Part shown: positions 22,162-32,210 of the stretch, piece by piece
Position numbering within the stretch: the stretch's first letter is position 1
Layout of the letters: each line of letters opens with the position of its first letter
Origin: Proteus vulgaris
GTDB lineage: Bacteria; Pseudomonadota; Gammaproteobacteria; Enterobacterales; Enterobacteriaceae
Assembly (NCBI GenBank): GCA_901472505.1
Contig: LR590468.1
Span: 2,021,501-2,085,500 of the forward strand
Reading direction: 5' to 3'
Length of the DNA: 64,000 nucleotides
Made by a program: the position numbers and the translations under genes
Notes under the pieces: model-generated
Told to the model about the DNA's origin: nothing
What the model saw: the letters and a program-made list of their open reading frames with translations, nothing else
Databases searched by the model: none

Positions 22162-23130
22162 ATGAAGCTAGGTATTGAAACAGAGTCATACCACCTATTT
22201 TTTCAACAAGGTGTAATGGATGTTTTTGATTTTATAAATAAAGCAGCTGAATTAGGGTTAGATGGGGTCGAATTAAACATCATACCTGATGAAGGGTTAC
22301 ATCCAGAATTTGGTGTATTAACAAGTGATAATCCTGAGTATTTGGCCAAAATACGCCAGGCAATTGAAGATAAAAATCTTTACTGTGAATTAGACACTCG
22401 CTTTACAACACCAGAAGCTTTAACAAAAGCAATTGATATTGCTCGAGGTATTGGTGCTGATGTTATACGTACTTATATGTTCCGCCGTGGACAATATAAT
22501 CCGAAACAATATCCTAAAATTATTCAAGATATTAAGTCTATTGTTCCATTATTAAAAAAGTATCGTGTACGTCTTGCAATAGAAAATCATGAAGATGAGA
22601 CCGCCGATGAAATAGTGAATATTGTAAAAAATATTGATTCTACTTGGGTGGGTGCACATTGTGATATTGGTAATGGCATGATGGCGTGGGAAGATCCCAT
22701 AGTAACAGTGAGTAAGCTGGCACCTTATACATACAGTACCCATTTTAAAGATCATATTGTTACATACCATGATGAAACGCCAGTGATTACAGGAATGCCT
22801 CTTGGTGAAGGGAGCATTAATATCGATGAATGTTTTCGCTTATTAGTTGAACATTCGCCTGTAACACGTATTAACTTAGAAAACTGTTTTCCATATACAT
22901 CTCATTTTGCTAGAGATAAAGGGACGGGAGGAGTATTTGAATTCAGTGGAAGTTTTGAAGTTAAATCACCTCCTTTTGATTCTAAGCTAATTAAACCATT
23001 GGAATATTATTATCCAGCAAAAATTTCTCGCATGGCATTAGAAACATTAATGGAGGCACAAGATCGCTGTGTGCAAGTTTCTGTTAATGAATTAAAGAAA
23101 TTAAGAAAAAATATTGTTATTAATATATAA
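22162..23130 (+). CDS. Sugar phosphate isomerase/epimerase family TIM-barrel protein
   Basis: 322-residue member of the xylose isomerase-like TIM-barrel superfamily (AP endonuclease 2 fold). The four expected metal ligands can be placed: Glu141 in AIENHEDE, Asp168 in AHCDIGNG, His194 in THFKDH and Glu240 in NLENCFPY. These enzymes isomerise or epimerise sugars, keto-acids or hydroxy-acids; the substrate cannot be read from sequence. First gene of a tight operon (29 bases to the RidA gene) that ends with a transporter, suggesting import and catabolism of one small compound. Confidence 0.85.
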   Translation: MKLGIETESYHLFFQQGVMDVFDFINKAAELGLDGVELNIIPDEGLHPEFGVLTSDNPEYLAKIRQAIEDKNLYCELDTRFTTPEALTKAIDIARGIGADVIRTYMFRRGQYNPKQYPKIIQDIKSIVPLLKKYRVRLAIENHEDETADEIVNIVKNIDSTWVGAHCDIGNGMMAWEDPIVTVSKLAPYTYSTHFKDHIVTYHDETPVITGMPLGEGSINIDECFRLLVEHSPVTRINLENCFPYTSHFARDKGTGGVFEFSGSFEVKSPPFDSKLIKPLEYYYPAKISRMALETLMEAQDRCVQVSVNELKKLRKNIVINI

Positions 23131-23159
23131 ACATCTTTATCAAATATTGGAGTTATTTC

Positions 23160-23537
23160 ATGATTATTAATACTACATCAGCACCAGAAGCCATTGGCCC
23201 TTATTCACAAGCAATTAAAATTGAGAATCATATTTATATTTCAGGTTGTTGCCCATTTAATCCTAATGATGGTTCTGTTATGGGAAATGATATTGAAACA
23301 CAAACACTAAGAGCTATGAATAATTTAAAAGCTATTTTAGAAGAAGCAGGTGCAACAATGAATGATGTCGTTAAAACGACATGTTTTATTAAAAATATAG
23401 AAACTTTTCCTGTTTTTAATAATATTTATTCTTCTTTTTTCTCATCAGGAAAATATCCAGCTCGTTCATGTGTTGAGGTTTCTCGCTTACCTAAAGATGT
23501 TCTAATTGAAATAGAAGCCATTGCTTATAAAAAATAG
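23160..23537 (+). CDS. RidA/YjgF family protein (second paralogue)
   Basis: 125 residues, probable enamine/imine deaminase of the Rid family. It carries the family ends (APEAIGPYSQAIKI; PARSCVEVSRLPKDVLIEIEAIAY), including the Arg that holds the carboxylate in RidA. A separate housekeeping ridA lies at 39594-39980, so this copy is specialised to its operon. RidA members clustered with catabolic enzymes usually clear reactive enamine or keto intermediates; this suggests that the pathway makes one. Confidence 0.88.
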   Translation: MIINTTSAPEAIGPYSQAIKIENHIYISGCCPFNPNDGSVMGNDIETQTLRAMNNLKAILEEAGATMNDVVKTTCFIKNIETFPVFNNIYSSFFSSGKYPARSCVEVSRLPKDVLIEIEAIAYKK

Positions 23538-23548
23538 GAAATATTATT

Positions 23549-24784
23549 ATGAACAAGTGGACTAAATTATGTTTTCTTATTTTGGGTGGTGGAACTATAT
23601 TCAAACTATCCAGTATGAAAGATGTATTTTATGTACCAATGCAACATGATTGGGGGTTATCTAATACACAGATTGGTTTTGGCTTCACTATTTATGCAAT
23701 TATTCAAACAATCGGATTATTTTCATCATTGTATATTGCCGATCGTTTCTCTAAGAAAATTTTATTGCCTGCAGGATTAATTGGTGTAGGTCTATGTGGT
23801 GCTTATTTAAGTACCTTGCCTCCTTTTACTGGCTATTTAATTGCATTTGGAGTCATGGCATTTTTCGGTGAAGTTATTTATTGGCCGGTTTTATTAAAAT
23901 CGGTACGATTATTAGGAAATAAAGAAGAACAAGGACGCATGTTTGGCTTTTTAGAAGCAGGGCGTGGGGTTGTTGATGTTCTCGTCGCTTCGGGGGCTCT
24001 TTATATATTTGTTTTATTTGGTGAAGGTAAAACAGGTATGCAAGCGGGATTAATTTATTATACTCTTGCTACAATAATGGTAGGTATAATTACATATTTT
24101 ATTGTGGATAATGATGATAAGAAGGAAACATCTTCAGCAAGCGAGGCTAATCGCCAAGTTTTGGAAGGGATTAAAAATGTCATAAAATGTCCCAACTTAT
24201 GGTTAGCATCAATGAGTATCTTTTTTGTCTATTCCGCTTATTGTGGGTTAACTTATTTTATTCCTTTTTTAAAAGACATTTACGCACTACCAATAGCTCT
24301 CATTGGTGCTTACGGTATTATTAATCAATATGCACTAAAAATGGTAGGGGGACCATTAGGGGGATTTTTAGCTGATAAAGTTGCAAAATCACCAACAATA
24401 TATTTGAAGTGGACATTCTTATTATCTGCGATTGCAATGAGCATTTTCATTATGTTGCCTCATGATTCAATGAATGTATATTTGGGAATGGCTGCAACAT
24501 TAGGTTTTGGTGCCATTATTTTTTCACAAAGAGCTATTTTCTTTGCACCCATGGATGAAATTGGAACGCCAAGACAATATGCGGGTTCTGCAATGGCCTT
24601 TGGGTGTATTATTGGTTATATGCCTTCCATGTTCGCTTATGCCCTTTATGGCTCATTATTAGATAATTTTGAGGGTATTCAGGGATATAATTATGTATTT
24701 AGTATTATGGTTGCTTTTAGTTTTCTCGGTTTTATTTGTGCAACAATATTAGCTAAGCGTATTCAGATGATAAGTAATAGTTAG
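23549..24784 (+). CDS. MFS transporter, YihN-like
   Basis: 411 residues with about twelve hydrophobic segments in the major facilitator pattern. Sequence resembles E. coli YihN closely along its length, for example LGGGTIFKLSSMKDVFYVPMQ, NKEEQGRMFGFLEAGRGVVD, LIGAYGIINQYALKMVGGPLGG and LGFGAIIFSQRAIFFAP. The substrate of YihN is not firmly established. It starts 11 bases after the RidA gene, so all three are co-transcribed; it likely imports the compound handled by the TIM-barrel enzyme. Confidence 0.85.
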   Translation: MNKWTKLCFLILGGGTIFKLSSMKDVFYVPMQHDWGLSNTQIGFGFTIYAIIQTIGLFSSLYIADRFSKKILLPAGLIGVGLCGAYLSTLPPFTGYLIAFGVMAFFGEVIYWPVLLKSVRLLGNKEEQGRMFGFLEAGRGVVDVLVASGALYIFVLFGEGKTGMQAGLIYYTLATIMVGIITYFIVDNDDKKETSSASEANRQVLEGIKNVIKCPNLWLASMSIFFVYSAYCGLTYFIPFLKDIYALPIALIGAYGIINQYALKMVGGPLGGFLADKVAKSPTIYLKWTFLLSAIAMSIFIMLPHDSMNVYLGMAATLGFGAIIFSQRAIFFAPMDEIGTPRQYAGSAMAFGCIIGYMPSMFAYALYGSLLDNFEGIQGYNYVFSIMVAFSFLGFICATILAKRIQMISNS

Positions 24785-24819
24785 AATATCGTTTAAAAAT
24801 AAGACTCTTTATAATAAAC

Positions 24820-24857
24820 AAATGCAGATAATAGAAGGATGTCATTATCTGCATTTT
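24820..24857. terminator. Bidirectional terminator after the MFS gene
   Basis: AAATGCAGATAAT and ATTATCTGCATTTT arms around an 11-base loop lie between the convergent MFS and YjaA-like genes. Confidence 0.75.
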
Positions 24858-24925
24858 ATGTAATGAAGATTGATTAAAAAACAATCATCATTAATAGTAT
24901 TATTCTATTTATGGCATTTTTATTA

Positions 24926-25300
24926 TTAGGTGTTTTTAATTAGTTCAATTACCTCTGCATCTATAAGCGGTGTGAGTTTTTCACTGATCACTATTTTCTT
25001 ATATTTACGATTAAACCCAGCTACAATCATTTCGTTAAATAAGCGAATTTCCACCTTTGATAACCCATTTTCTGTTTTTTCCAAAGGGTGAATAATCACA
25101 TTTCTTTTTTTACAAAAAAAGGAGGATGGATGAATACCGAGATCCTTAAGCGCGATACGAATGGCTTCAATAGCAGGGTAAAAATCTCCAATTAACATTC
25201 GACTATGAGAAAAATCACGCTGTACTGATGCTTCTTTTTGGCTGTGAAGATCACGAATTTTGATGTGGTTTTTATAAATTTTAATATAAATAGGTTCCAT
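24926..25300 (-). CDS. YjaA-like stress protein
   Basis: 124 residues. The opening IYIKIYKNHIKIRDLHSQKEASVQ and the following FSHSRMLIGDFYPA resemble E. coli YjaA, a small protein of unclear function linked to stress responses. The C-terminal half is basic and lacks recognised motifs. It starts 25 bases after btsR on the same strand, so it probably forms a btsS-btsR-yjaA transcript; this linkage is not seen in E. coli. Confidence 0.6.
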   Translation of the reverse strand: MEPIYIKIYKNHIKIRDLHSQKEASVQRDFSHSRMLIGDFYPAIEAIRIALKDLGIHPSSFFCKKRNVIIHPLEKTENGLSKVEIRLFNEMIVAGFNRKYKKIVISEKLTPLIDAEVIELIKNT

Positions 25301-25325
25301 CCTCTTTCTCTTTTCTCATAAAGAT

Positions 25326-26042
25326 TTAGCTTAAACCAATTGCTTCTTTTAATGGTTTTAGATATCGACGGCTAACAGGAATTTGGCTGTTATTATGTAA
25401 TATCAATTCAGCTTGTCCATTATCACCAAAAATAATCTCATTAACATAATCCATATTCACTAAATATTGCCGGTGACAGCGAACTAATTGTGTTCGTGTT
25501 TCTAATGTACGTAGTGTTAATTCAGTAAACCCTTCTTGTCCTTGATTATTCGTGACATAAACACCACTAAGTCTTGATGTAGCAAAGATAGCTTCATCAA
25601 TTGGCATTAACCAAATCCGACTATGTCCGGTACATGGAATGCATTTTAAACGCTCTTCTGGAGGGGTTAATAAATCAATATTTTGCTTATTACCTTGGCG
25701 TAAGCGGTTTAATGTTTTTGTGAGGCGCTCTTGCTCTAAGGGCTTAAGTAAATAATCAAATGCGTGTTCTTCAAAGGCTTGGATCGCATATTCTTCAAAT
25801 GCGGTTAAAAAAACAATATAAGGCCGATGTTCAGGATCAAGCATTGTGACCATTTCAAGTCCAGTAATGCGGGGCATTTGAATATCAAGAAAAACAACGT
25901 CAGGTTTTTTACGATGTATTTCTCCTATGGCTTCAATAGCATTACTGCATTCACCAACAATATGAATATCCTTTTCAACTTCAAGTAAGCAACGTAAATT
26001 CTCACGGGCCAGAGGCTCATCATCAACGATTAATATATTCAT
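25326..26042 (-). CDS. btsR: LytTR response regulator BtsR (YehT)
   Basis: 238 residues. Receiver domain with phospho-acceptor Asp53 in VVFLDIQMP, and the conserved [23 protein letters not shown]. The C-terminal LytTR DNA-binding domain is marked by [13 protein letters not shown] and [16 protein letters not shown]. It matches E. coli BtsR, the regulator of the pyruvate transporter btsT, over its whole length. It lies two bases after the btsS stop, an obligate operon. btsT is not in this window. Confidence 0.93.
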   Translation of the reverse strand: MNILIVDDEPLARENLRCLLEVEKDIHIVGECSNAIEAIGEIHRKKPDVVFLDIQMPRITGLEMVTMLDPEHRPYIVFLTAFEEYAIQAFEEHAFDYLLKPLEQERLTKTLNRLRQGNKQNIDLLTPPEERLKCIPCTGHSRIWLMPIDEAIFATSRLSGVYVTNNQGQEGFTELTLRTLETRTQLVRCHRQYLVNMDYVNEIIFGDNGQAELILHNNSQIPVSRRYLKPLKEAIGLS

Positions 26043-26044
26043 TG

Positions 26045-27742
26045 TTATGTAACGTTATCCATACTTTTTTCTAGAGGTAAGCAAATTTTCACCTTTGTAT
26101 ATTCATCAGCTTGGCACTCGACTAAAACACCATAAAGCTCGCCATAGCGTAATTTTAATCGCTTATCCACCAGCCTCATGCCTAATCCTAATTCGTGAGA
26201 AGGGCATTGAGGTTGATAAAGCCCTGCGTTATCACAGATTTCAATAATGATCAGATGGTGCTCTTGGTGCGCTCTAATTGTAATCTTTCCTGTGTCTAAT
26301 AACTGTGATGTTCCATGTTTAATTGCATTTTCGACCATCGGCTGAAGCGAGAAAGCAGGTAAGCGTGCATTAGCTAAGGTTTCAGGTATGTGAATATCAA
26401 TCTGTAAACGATCTTGAAAACGGGCTTTTTCGATTTGTAAATAAGCTGTTACATGCTCTATTTCATCACTTAATGTCACAACCGCTTCAGGTCTTTTTAA
26501 ATTTTTACGAAAGAATGCGGAGAGAAATTGTACTAATTGTTTTGCTTGTTCACTATCGCGGCGAATAACTGCTTGTAGGGTATTTAACGCATTAAAAAGA
26601 AAATGTGGATTAACTTGCGCGTGTAGGAGTTTAATCTCTGACTCTAAAAGTGATTGCTTATTTCGTTCATATTGTCCGGCCAGAATTTGTGCAGACAATA
26701 AACTGGCAATCCCTTCTCCTAACGTACGATTAATTGAACTAAAAAGGCGATTTTTAGCTTCATAAAGTTTTATTGTTCCAATGACTTGGTTATTTTCACC
26801 TCTTAACGGAATAACCAAAGTGGAGCCGAGTTTGCAATGAGGGGAAAGTGTGCAACGGTAGGGGGTTTCATTACCGTCTGCATAGACAACTTCATTATTA
26901 TTAATGGCTTGTTTCGATTGTTCTGATGAAATGGGGGTTCCTGGTAAATGGTGATCAGCACCAATACCAATAAAGGCGAGCAGTTTTTCTCTATCAGTAA
27001 TAGCAACAGCACTGACTCTTAACTCTTGATAAATGACTTTCGCCACTCGAGTACTATTATCTTGATTAAATCCTTTACGCAAAATGCCTTCTGTGCAAAC
27101 GGCAATTTTTAATGCTTGTGCTGAGAAAGCGCTGGTGTATTTTTCAAATATTGCCCGTCTATCTTGTAATATTCGAATAAACATTGCCGCACCAATGGTG
27201 TTTGCAACAATCATCGGCGCTGCAATATCTTTAACTAAGGCAAGAGCTTCATTAAATGGGCGCGCTAATAATAAGATGATGCTCATCTGTATGATCTCGG
27301 CAAAGAATGTCACAGATGCTGCAGTCCACGGATTAAATATGCGATGCATTTGACCGCGTTTGACATAATAACGGTGAACTAATCCACCTATTAATCCTTC
27401 TGCAATAGTTGAAACCATACAGCTGAATGCAGTCATACCACCAAGAGAATAACGGTGTAGGCCACCAGTGAAGCCAACAAGGAAGCCGACATATGGGCCA
27501 CCAAGCAAGCCACCTAGAACTGACCCAATCGCGCGTGGTATTAAATCATTAATATGTAACCCGAAATAGGTCCCCATAATGCAAAAAATAGAGAAAATAA
27601 CGTAGCACATTAACTTATGGGGAAGCTTTATCGTGACCTGTAATAGGGGCGTAAATAAAGGCGTTTTGATTAAAAACCATGCAATAATTAAATAAACGCA
27701 CATTTGCTGTAATAACAGCAAAATAAGATCAAATTCATACAT
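26045..27742 (-). CDS. btsS: Sensor histidine kinase BtsS (YehU)
   Basis: 565 residues, LytS-type kinase; E. coli BtsS (561) is a high-affinity pyruvate sensor. Several N-terminal membrane segments (5TM-Lyt, about 1-190) are followed by a GAF-like domain ([16 protein letters not shown] to [13 protein letters not shown]). The His_kinase box [13 protein letters not shown] starts near residue 377, and the ATP-binding N-box is VENAIKHG. Transcribed leftward with btsR. The 234-base region upstream is shared with the divergent exporter operon. Confidence 0.93.
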   Translation of the reverse strand: MYEFDLILLLLQQMCVYLIIAWFLIKTPLFTPLLQVTIKLPHKLMCYVIFSIFCIMGTYFGLHINDLIPRAIGSVLGGLLGGPYVGFLVGFTGGLHRYSLGGMTAFSCMVSTIAEGLIGGLVHRYYVKRGQMHRIFNPWTAASVTFFAEIIQMSIILLLARPFNEALALVKDIAAPMIVANTIGAAMFIRILQDRRAIFEKYTSAFSAQALKIAVCTEGILRKGFNQDNSTRVAKVIYQELRVSAVAITDREKLLAFIGIGADHHLPGTPISSEQSKQAINNNEVVYADGNETPYRCTLSPHCKLGSTLVIPLRGENNQVIGTIKLYEAKNRLFSSINRTLGEGIASLLSAQILAGQYERNKQSLLESEIKLLHAQVNPHFLFNALNTLQAVIRRDSEQAKQLVQFLSAFFRKNLKRPEAVVTLSDEIEHVTAYLQIEKARFQDRLQIDIHIPETLANARLPAFSLQPMVENAIKHGTSQLLDTGKITIRAHQEHHLIIIEICDNAGLYQPQCPSHELGLGMRLVDKRLKLRYGELYGVLVECQADEYTKVKICLPLEKSMDNVT

Positions 27743-27976
27743 AGGTGTAGAGTACCGTTCTCTTTTCTACCTGATTTATATAAAAAGCTCAGATAAAACG
27801 GGGCTATTAATTAGGCGATAAAGTTTGATATAAGAGTAACTTAATCGCGCTTTCAAAGAAAATATTCCTTCGCTTCAGTGATCTGGCGCACAAAACTCTT
27901 AAAGAAATTCTGAGTTATTGTGTAATATAACTCTGTCAGTGAGTGTTCTACTTCACTATTAAGGTCTAATCGTTAT

Positions 27977-28948
27977 ATGAAAAAAAGAGCCATTTATCTT
28001 ATTTTATTAATGCTAATACTAATTGCATTAGCCGTACTTTTCCGCGCGCATAATCAATATTTATTATTGCAAGGAGAAGTTGATGCACCAGAAGTGATTG
28101 TTGCCTCAAAAGCGAAAGGTCGCGTTATTGAGCGCCATATAGAGCGCGGTGATGATGTCAAAGCAGGGCAATTAATGATCACTTTAGAAAGCCCTGAACT
28201 CAACGCACAAGTTGCGGCTCTGGAAGCGGCCAAAGCACAAGCACAAGCACAATTAGATTTGTCGTTGCATGGCACAAGAGAAGAAAGTATTCGTAATTTA
28301 GAAGCGGTGTTATCCCAAGCTAAAGTAGAAGCAAGTAATGCTTCACGAGATTATCAGCGTATTAGTGCTGTCGCTAATCAAGGTTATGTCTCTGCAACAG
28401 AACTAGATAATGCACGCCGTAGCCGTGATGTTGCATCACAGCGAGTAAGAGCAGCACAAGCAGAATTGGATGAAGCCAAAAATGGTGATCGCATTGAATT
28501 ACGTCATAAATACACAGCAGCAGTACAACAAGCAGAACAACAGCTTATTGAGCTGAAGATCCAACAAGACGATTTACAAGTCAAAGCCCCCGTTGAGGGT
28601 GAAGTTGGGCCTATTCCTGCGGAAATAGGTGAACTTTTTAATGCTAATAGTCCGCTTGCTACCCTTATTCGTATTCCTGATGCCTATTTTGTTTATAACC
28701 TTCGTGAAGATATCTTAGCGGATATTCGCAAAGGTGATCGTATTACTATCATGGTTCCTGCATTAGGCAATAAAGAAGTCGAAGCTGAAATTCGCTATAT
28801 CGCCCCAATGGGGGATTACGCAACAAAAAGAGCCACAAGAGCAACGGGTGATTTCGATTTAAAAACGTTTGAAATTCGACTGTATCCTGTGACGCCTATT
28901 GAAGGGCTACGTCCTGGTATGAGTGCGTTATGGCGCTGGGATAAATAA
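27977..28948 (+). CDS. HlyD-family membrane fusion/adaptor protein
   Basis: 323 residues. One N-terminal membrane anchor (about 5-22) precedes a barrel-sandwich hybrid half (GEVDAPEVIVASKAKGRVIERHI), a long coiled-coil hairpin rich in Ala, Gln and Glu (about 75-200), and the returning half ending in LRPGMSALWRW. It acts as periplasmic adaptor of an export pump. The next gene starts nine bases later. YbhG/YhiI-type adaptors are the nearest comparison. Confidence 0.9.
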   Translation: MKKRAIYLILLMLILIALAVLFRAHNQYLLLQGEVDAPEVIVASKAKGRVIERHIERGDDVKAGQLMITLESPELNAQVAALEAAKAQAQAQLDLSLHGTREESIRNLEAVLSQAKVEASNASRDYQRISAVANQGYVSATELDNARRSRDVASQRVRAAQAELDEAKNGDRIELRHKYTAAVQQAEQQLIELKIQQDDLQVKAPVEGEVGPIPAEIGELFNANSPLATLIRIPDAYFVYNLREDILADIRKGDRITIMVPALGNKEVEAEIRYIAPMGDYATKRATRATGDFDLKTFEIRLYPVTPIEGLRPGMSALWRWDK

Positions 28949-28957
28949 GGGCGAATA

Positions 28958-30103
28958 ATGAGAGTAAAAGCAGCTTGGCGTGGCTTTAGTAGCGCATTTT
29001 CACGAGAAACTCATATGGCAGTTCGTAGCCCCGTTTTTCACTGGCTAAGCTGGCTATTTCCATTGATGTTGTTCACGTTAATTAGTGCTAACTTTTCTGA
29101 AGGTACATTGCTGAATTTGCCAGTTTCAGTGATCAATAATGATAATAGTCCATTATCGAGAACGCTGATCCGCGACTTAAATGCGGGCTCTCATGCGCAA
29201 TTAAATACACTAGACGGTAATCCTCGAACAGCAATGGAACGACTCGGTAGCGCAAAAGATTATGCGATACTCACGATACCACGCCATTTTGAAAGTAACG
29301 TATTAGCAGGAAAGCAACCGACAACACGAATGTATTATAACGGGTTGTATTATGCAGCAGGGAGTTATGCAATACAGGACTTTAGTGGATTAATTGCAGA
29401 GCTTAATGCGCAATACCGTACTGTATTAGCGCAAGAGATGAATAAACCCGTACCACCATTAGCAAAAGTGACACTCTCTTATGACAGCTTATTTAATGCC
29501 AGTGGTAGTTATATTTATTATCAGCAATTTGCTGCTACTATTCATATGCTTCAATTATTTGTCGTGACTTGTACTATTTATTCGTTGTCACGCGGTAATA
29601 TGCTACTGAATATTAAGCCTTTTACGTTTGCACTTATTGGTAAGCTGACACCCTATACACTGTTTTTCTTAACCTTATTAATTGTTGAATTAGCAGCATT
29701 AGTGCATTTTTCAGGTGCTAAGGTAAATGGCAATCCGCTATATATGGTGTTGGTTGGGTTCTTCTATATTATTGCAGCTCAAAGTGTTGGACTGTTACTC
29801 TTTGCGTTTACCAATAGTGCGATCACTGCATACAGTATGATAGGTATGTTAGTGAGTATCGCTTTGGCATTTTCAGGCATGGCTGTACCTGAACTTTCAA
29901 TGATCTTACCTGCTCAGATTATTTCTAATCTAGAGCCATTAACTCATGCCTTAAATGCGATGTTTGATATCTTCTTAAGAGAAGTATCACTACAAGGTAT
30001 TTTATATGTTTGTTCACTCTTGCTGATTTATCCTTTTGCTATTGCCTTCTTAGTTCGCAAACGTATTTTTAAACGATTGGAATTACAGGTAGGTGTTGCA
30101 TGA
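28958..30103 (+). CDS. ABC-2 type permease subunit 1
   Basis: 381 residues. One N-terminal membrane helix, a large periplasmic region (VSVINNDNSPLSRTLIRDLNA, typical of ABC-2 permeases) and about five C-terminal helices. Comparable to E. coli YbhS/YbhR/YhhJ. It overlaps the next permease by an ATGA junction. No ATPase gene or ATP-binding domain is fused or adjacent. Confidence 0.88.
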   Translation: MRVKAAWRGFSSAFSRETHMAVRSPVFHWLSWLFPLMLFTLISANFSEGTLLNLPVSVINNDNSPLSRTLIRDLNAGSHAQLNTLDGNPRTAMERLGSAKDYAILTIPRHFESNVLAGKQPTTRMYYNGLYYAAGSYAIQDFSGLIAELNAQYRTVLAQEMNKPVPPLAKVTLSYDSLFNASGSYIYYQQFAATIHMLQLFVVTCTIYSLSRGNMLLNIKPFTFALIGKLTPYTLFFLTLLIVELAALVHFSGAKVNGNPLYMVLVGFFYIIAAQSVGLLLFAFTNSAITAYSMIGMLVSIALAFSGMAVPELSMILPAQIISNLEPLTHALNAMFDIFLREVSLQGILYVCSLLLIYPFAIAFLVRKRIFKRLELQVGVA

Positions 30104-31266
30104 TGCAAATGTATTTTCAAACTTTTAAGCGCGTTCTACTGGGGATGTTAGAAAAACCTATGTGGATGTTGTTAATTGTTTCGCTATGTGTGATGAGTTT
30201 AGTTTATGCCAAACCTGTTTTATGGGATCTGCCTGTTGCAGTGATTAATCAAGATCACAGTCCTGCAAGTTATTCACTTATTCGGGCATTAAACTCGACA
30301 CCAAAATTAAGCATTAAAAATTATGATAATTTAGATGAAGCACGCCACGATATGATTATGCGTGAGCTCTTTGCCATCATTATTGTGCCAACTGATTTTG
30401 AGAAAAAATTACTGAATGGTAAAGATGTCACGGTTCCTGTCTTTGGTGATGCCACAAACCGTCTTGCCAGTGGACAAATTCAGCAGGAATTGATGTTGGC
30501 TTATCAACAGTTATTAGATTCTTACAATGGCCGTATTTTACAAAATGCCGGATTCAGTATTGAGCAATCGAAAATTCTGTTAAAGCCTATCCAAGGTGAA
30601 ACCATTGCGATGTATAACCCAGGGGTAAGTTTTGCCGCAATTATTTTCCCTGGATTATTAGTGATGTTATTGCAACACTCCCTTTTAATTGCTTGCGTGC
30701 GTGTCAGTATTGCAGTGAGAAGTACGCCGAAAGGAAAGCCGCCGCTAGCTGTTTATTTAGGGGCCTTATCTGCACTTATTCCGATTTGGTTATTTTTGTC
30801 GGCTGTCTTCTTCGCATTATGGCCTTGGGTATTAGGGTATCGTCAAGAAGCTCCTCTTTACCAAGTCTGGATGTTGACATTTCCATTCTTATTGGCAGTT
30901 TTAGGATTAGGTAAATTAATTACAGAATGCTTGCGCAGCGTTGAGATGATTTACCTGACACTAGCTTTTGTGACGACGCCAGTGTTCTATATTTCTGGCA
31001 CGATCTGGCCATTGCAAGCAATGCCGGATTGGGTGTTTGCTATTTCATCCGCATTACCTTCTACATGGGCTGTAAACGCCATGGCAGGGATAAATCAAAT
31101 GGGGTTGTCATTCCAAAGTATATTGGGTGATATTGTGATGATGCTGGTTTTAGGCGTGATTTATACAGTGTTAGGTGTGCTGGTGGGTATGTTACGCAAT
31201 GGGGAGTTAAGGCATATTACGCATCAGTTTAAACATTGGTTGCATCATCGCGGTGAGTCAAAATAA
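30100..31266 (+). CDS. ABC-2 type permease subunit 2
   Basis: 388 residues with the same architecture as its upstream neighbour: an N-terminal helix, the periplasmic segment LPVAVINQDHSPASYSLIRAL, and a C-terminal membrane domain with the ABC-2 signature FYISGTIWPLQAMPDW. The pair probably forms a heterodimer working with the HlyD-type adaptor. The missing ATPase is the odd feature: it may be encoded elsewhere. Confidence 0.88.
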   Translation: MMQMYFQTFKRVLLGMLEKPMWMLLIVSLCVMSLVYAKPVLWDLPVAVINQDHSPASYSLIRALNSTPKLSIKNYDNLDEARHDMIMRELFAIIIVPTDFEKKLLNGKDVTVPVFGDATNRLASGQIQQELMLAYQQLLDSYNGRILQNAGFSIEQSKILLKPIQGETIAMYNPGVSFAAIIFPGLLVMLLQHSLLIACVRVSIAVRSTPKGKPPLAVYLGALSALIPIWLFLSAVFFALWPWVLGYRQEAPLYQVWMLTFPFLLAVLGLGKLITECLRSVEMIYLTLAFVTTPVFYISGTIWPLQAMPDWVFAISSALPSTWAVNAMAGINQMGLSFQSILGDIVMMLVLGVIYTVLGVLVGMLRNGELRHITHQFKHWLHHRGESK

Positions 31267-31288
31267 AAAGCCCATATGGGCTTTTTAT
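31265..31288. terminator. Terminator after the exporter operon
   Basis: AAAAAGCCCATATGGGCTTTTT is a perfect palindrome just after the second permease and before the convergent ubiV, so it may serve both strands. Confidence 0.85.
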
Positions 31289-31318
31289 TTAATCATATTA
31301 TGATGTGCTAAAATATTT

Positions 31319-32197
31319 TTATTCCACTAACTCCAACCCGGCTAACTTACGCCAATAGCCATTACAGTCATGGTGATGAACTGTGGTCAGTGGTTGTTGG
31401 CCTTGTTCATTTTGGCGAAATTGTTGCAAGGTATCAAAAATAGCATCAGACTCAGGCGATAAGCGAATAATATCCACTAACTCTGCCATTGAGGTTTGAT
31501 CGTTACCCAAGTTATAACAATAGCCACTTTGCGTTTGAATACCATTGAGCACAAACACTTGTTGATTTTCCTGTGATAATACCTCACGGCCTTGAGGGTA
31601 TTTTTGACAGCAGGTTTCGCAATCATCTTTAGCGCGATTTTCAGAACGAGCTGTAAAACAACGTGCTGAATACGCTAAAGGAAGGTGGCCATAAGCCAGC
31701 ACTTCAACTTCAAATTTATCTCTAATACCCAATATTTCACATTGGTTTAAAAGATTGCTTAGCCATTCACGAGAAAGCTCTACTGGCATACACCAACGCA
31801 TCATGCCTTGTTTATGCAATAAACGCAGTGCGTAAGCGTTGTAGCAATTTAGTCCATGACCCGCAATGAAAGGTAGATGACGCTCGTAAAGCATATTGAT
31901 AACGCCAAAATCATGGGCTTCAACTAAGAATTCGCCGTTATCAACTAACTTAGCAATTTCTTTTAATTCAGAAGGCGCTTGTAATAATGCTAAGGTAGAA
32001 AGAACCACTTGCTTACCACTTTTAGCGACTTCTTTTGCCAGATTTATCCAATCTTGAGGCTTAGTTTCTCGACGCTTACTGCAAACGGTTTCACCTAAAT
32101 AGATAATATCCGCATCACATTGTTTTGCTTTTTCATAAAATGTTTCTAGCGTGGCTTTTGGCCAATAATAAAGTACAGAGCCTAATGCATATTTCAT
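31319..32197 (-). CDS. ubiV: Ubiquinone synthesis protein UbiV (YhbV)
   Basis: Peptidase U32-like Fe-S protein that, with UbiU, carries out O2-independent hydroxylation in anaerobic ubiquinone synthesis. The start at 32197 (MKYALGSVLYYWPKATLE) follows AAGGATAAG and gives 292 residues, as in E. coli; the open frame to 32236 is not conserved. Cys positions of the [4Fe-4S] site are in SKRRETK-proximal VCSK, ARCFTAR and DDCETCCQKYP. Thirteen bases after ubiU. Confidence 0.95.
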   Translation of the reverse strand: MKYALGSVLYYWPKATLETFYEKAKQCDADIIYLGETVCSKRRETKPQDWINLAKEVAKSGKQVVLSTLALLQAPSELKEIAKLVDNGEFLVEAHDFGVINMLYERHLPFIAGHGLNCYNAYALRLLHKQGMMRWCMPVELSREWLSNLLNQCEILGIRDKFEVEVLAYGHLPLAYSARCFTARSENRAKDDCETCCQKYPQGREVLSQENQQVFVLNGIQTQSGYCYNLGNDQTSMAELVDIIRLSPESDAIFDTLQQFRQNEQGQQPLTTVHHHDCNGYWRKLAGLELVE

Positions 32198-32210
32198 TTT
32201 CTTATCCTTA

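Noticed and set aside
30693..30914. ORF inside the second permease as a missing ATPase fragment
   Set aside because: No Walker motifs; it is an out-of-frame shadow of the membrane domain.
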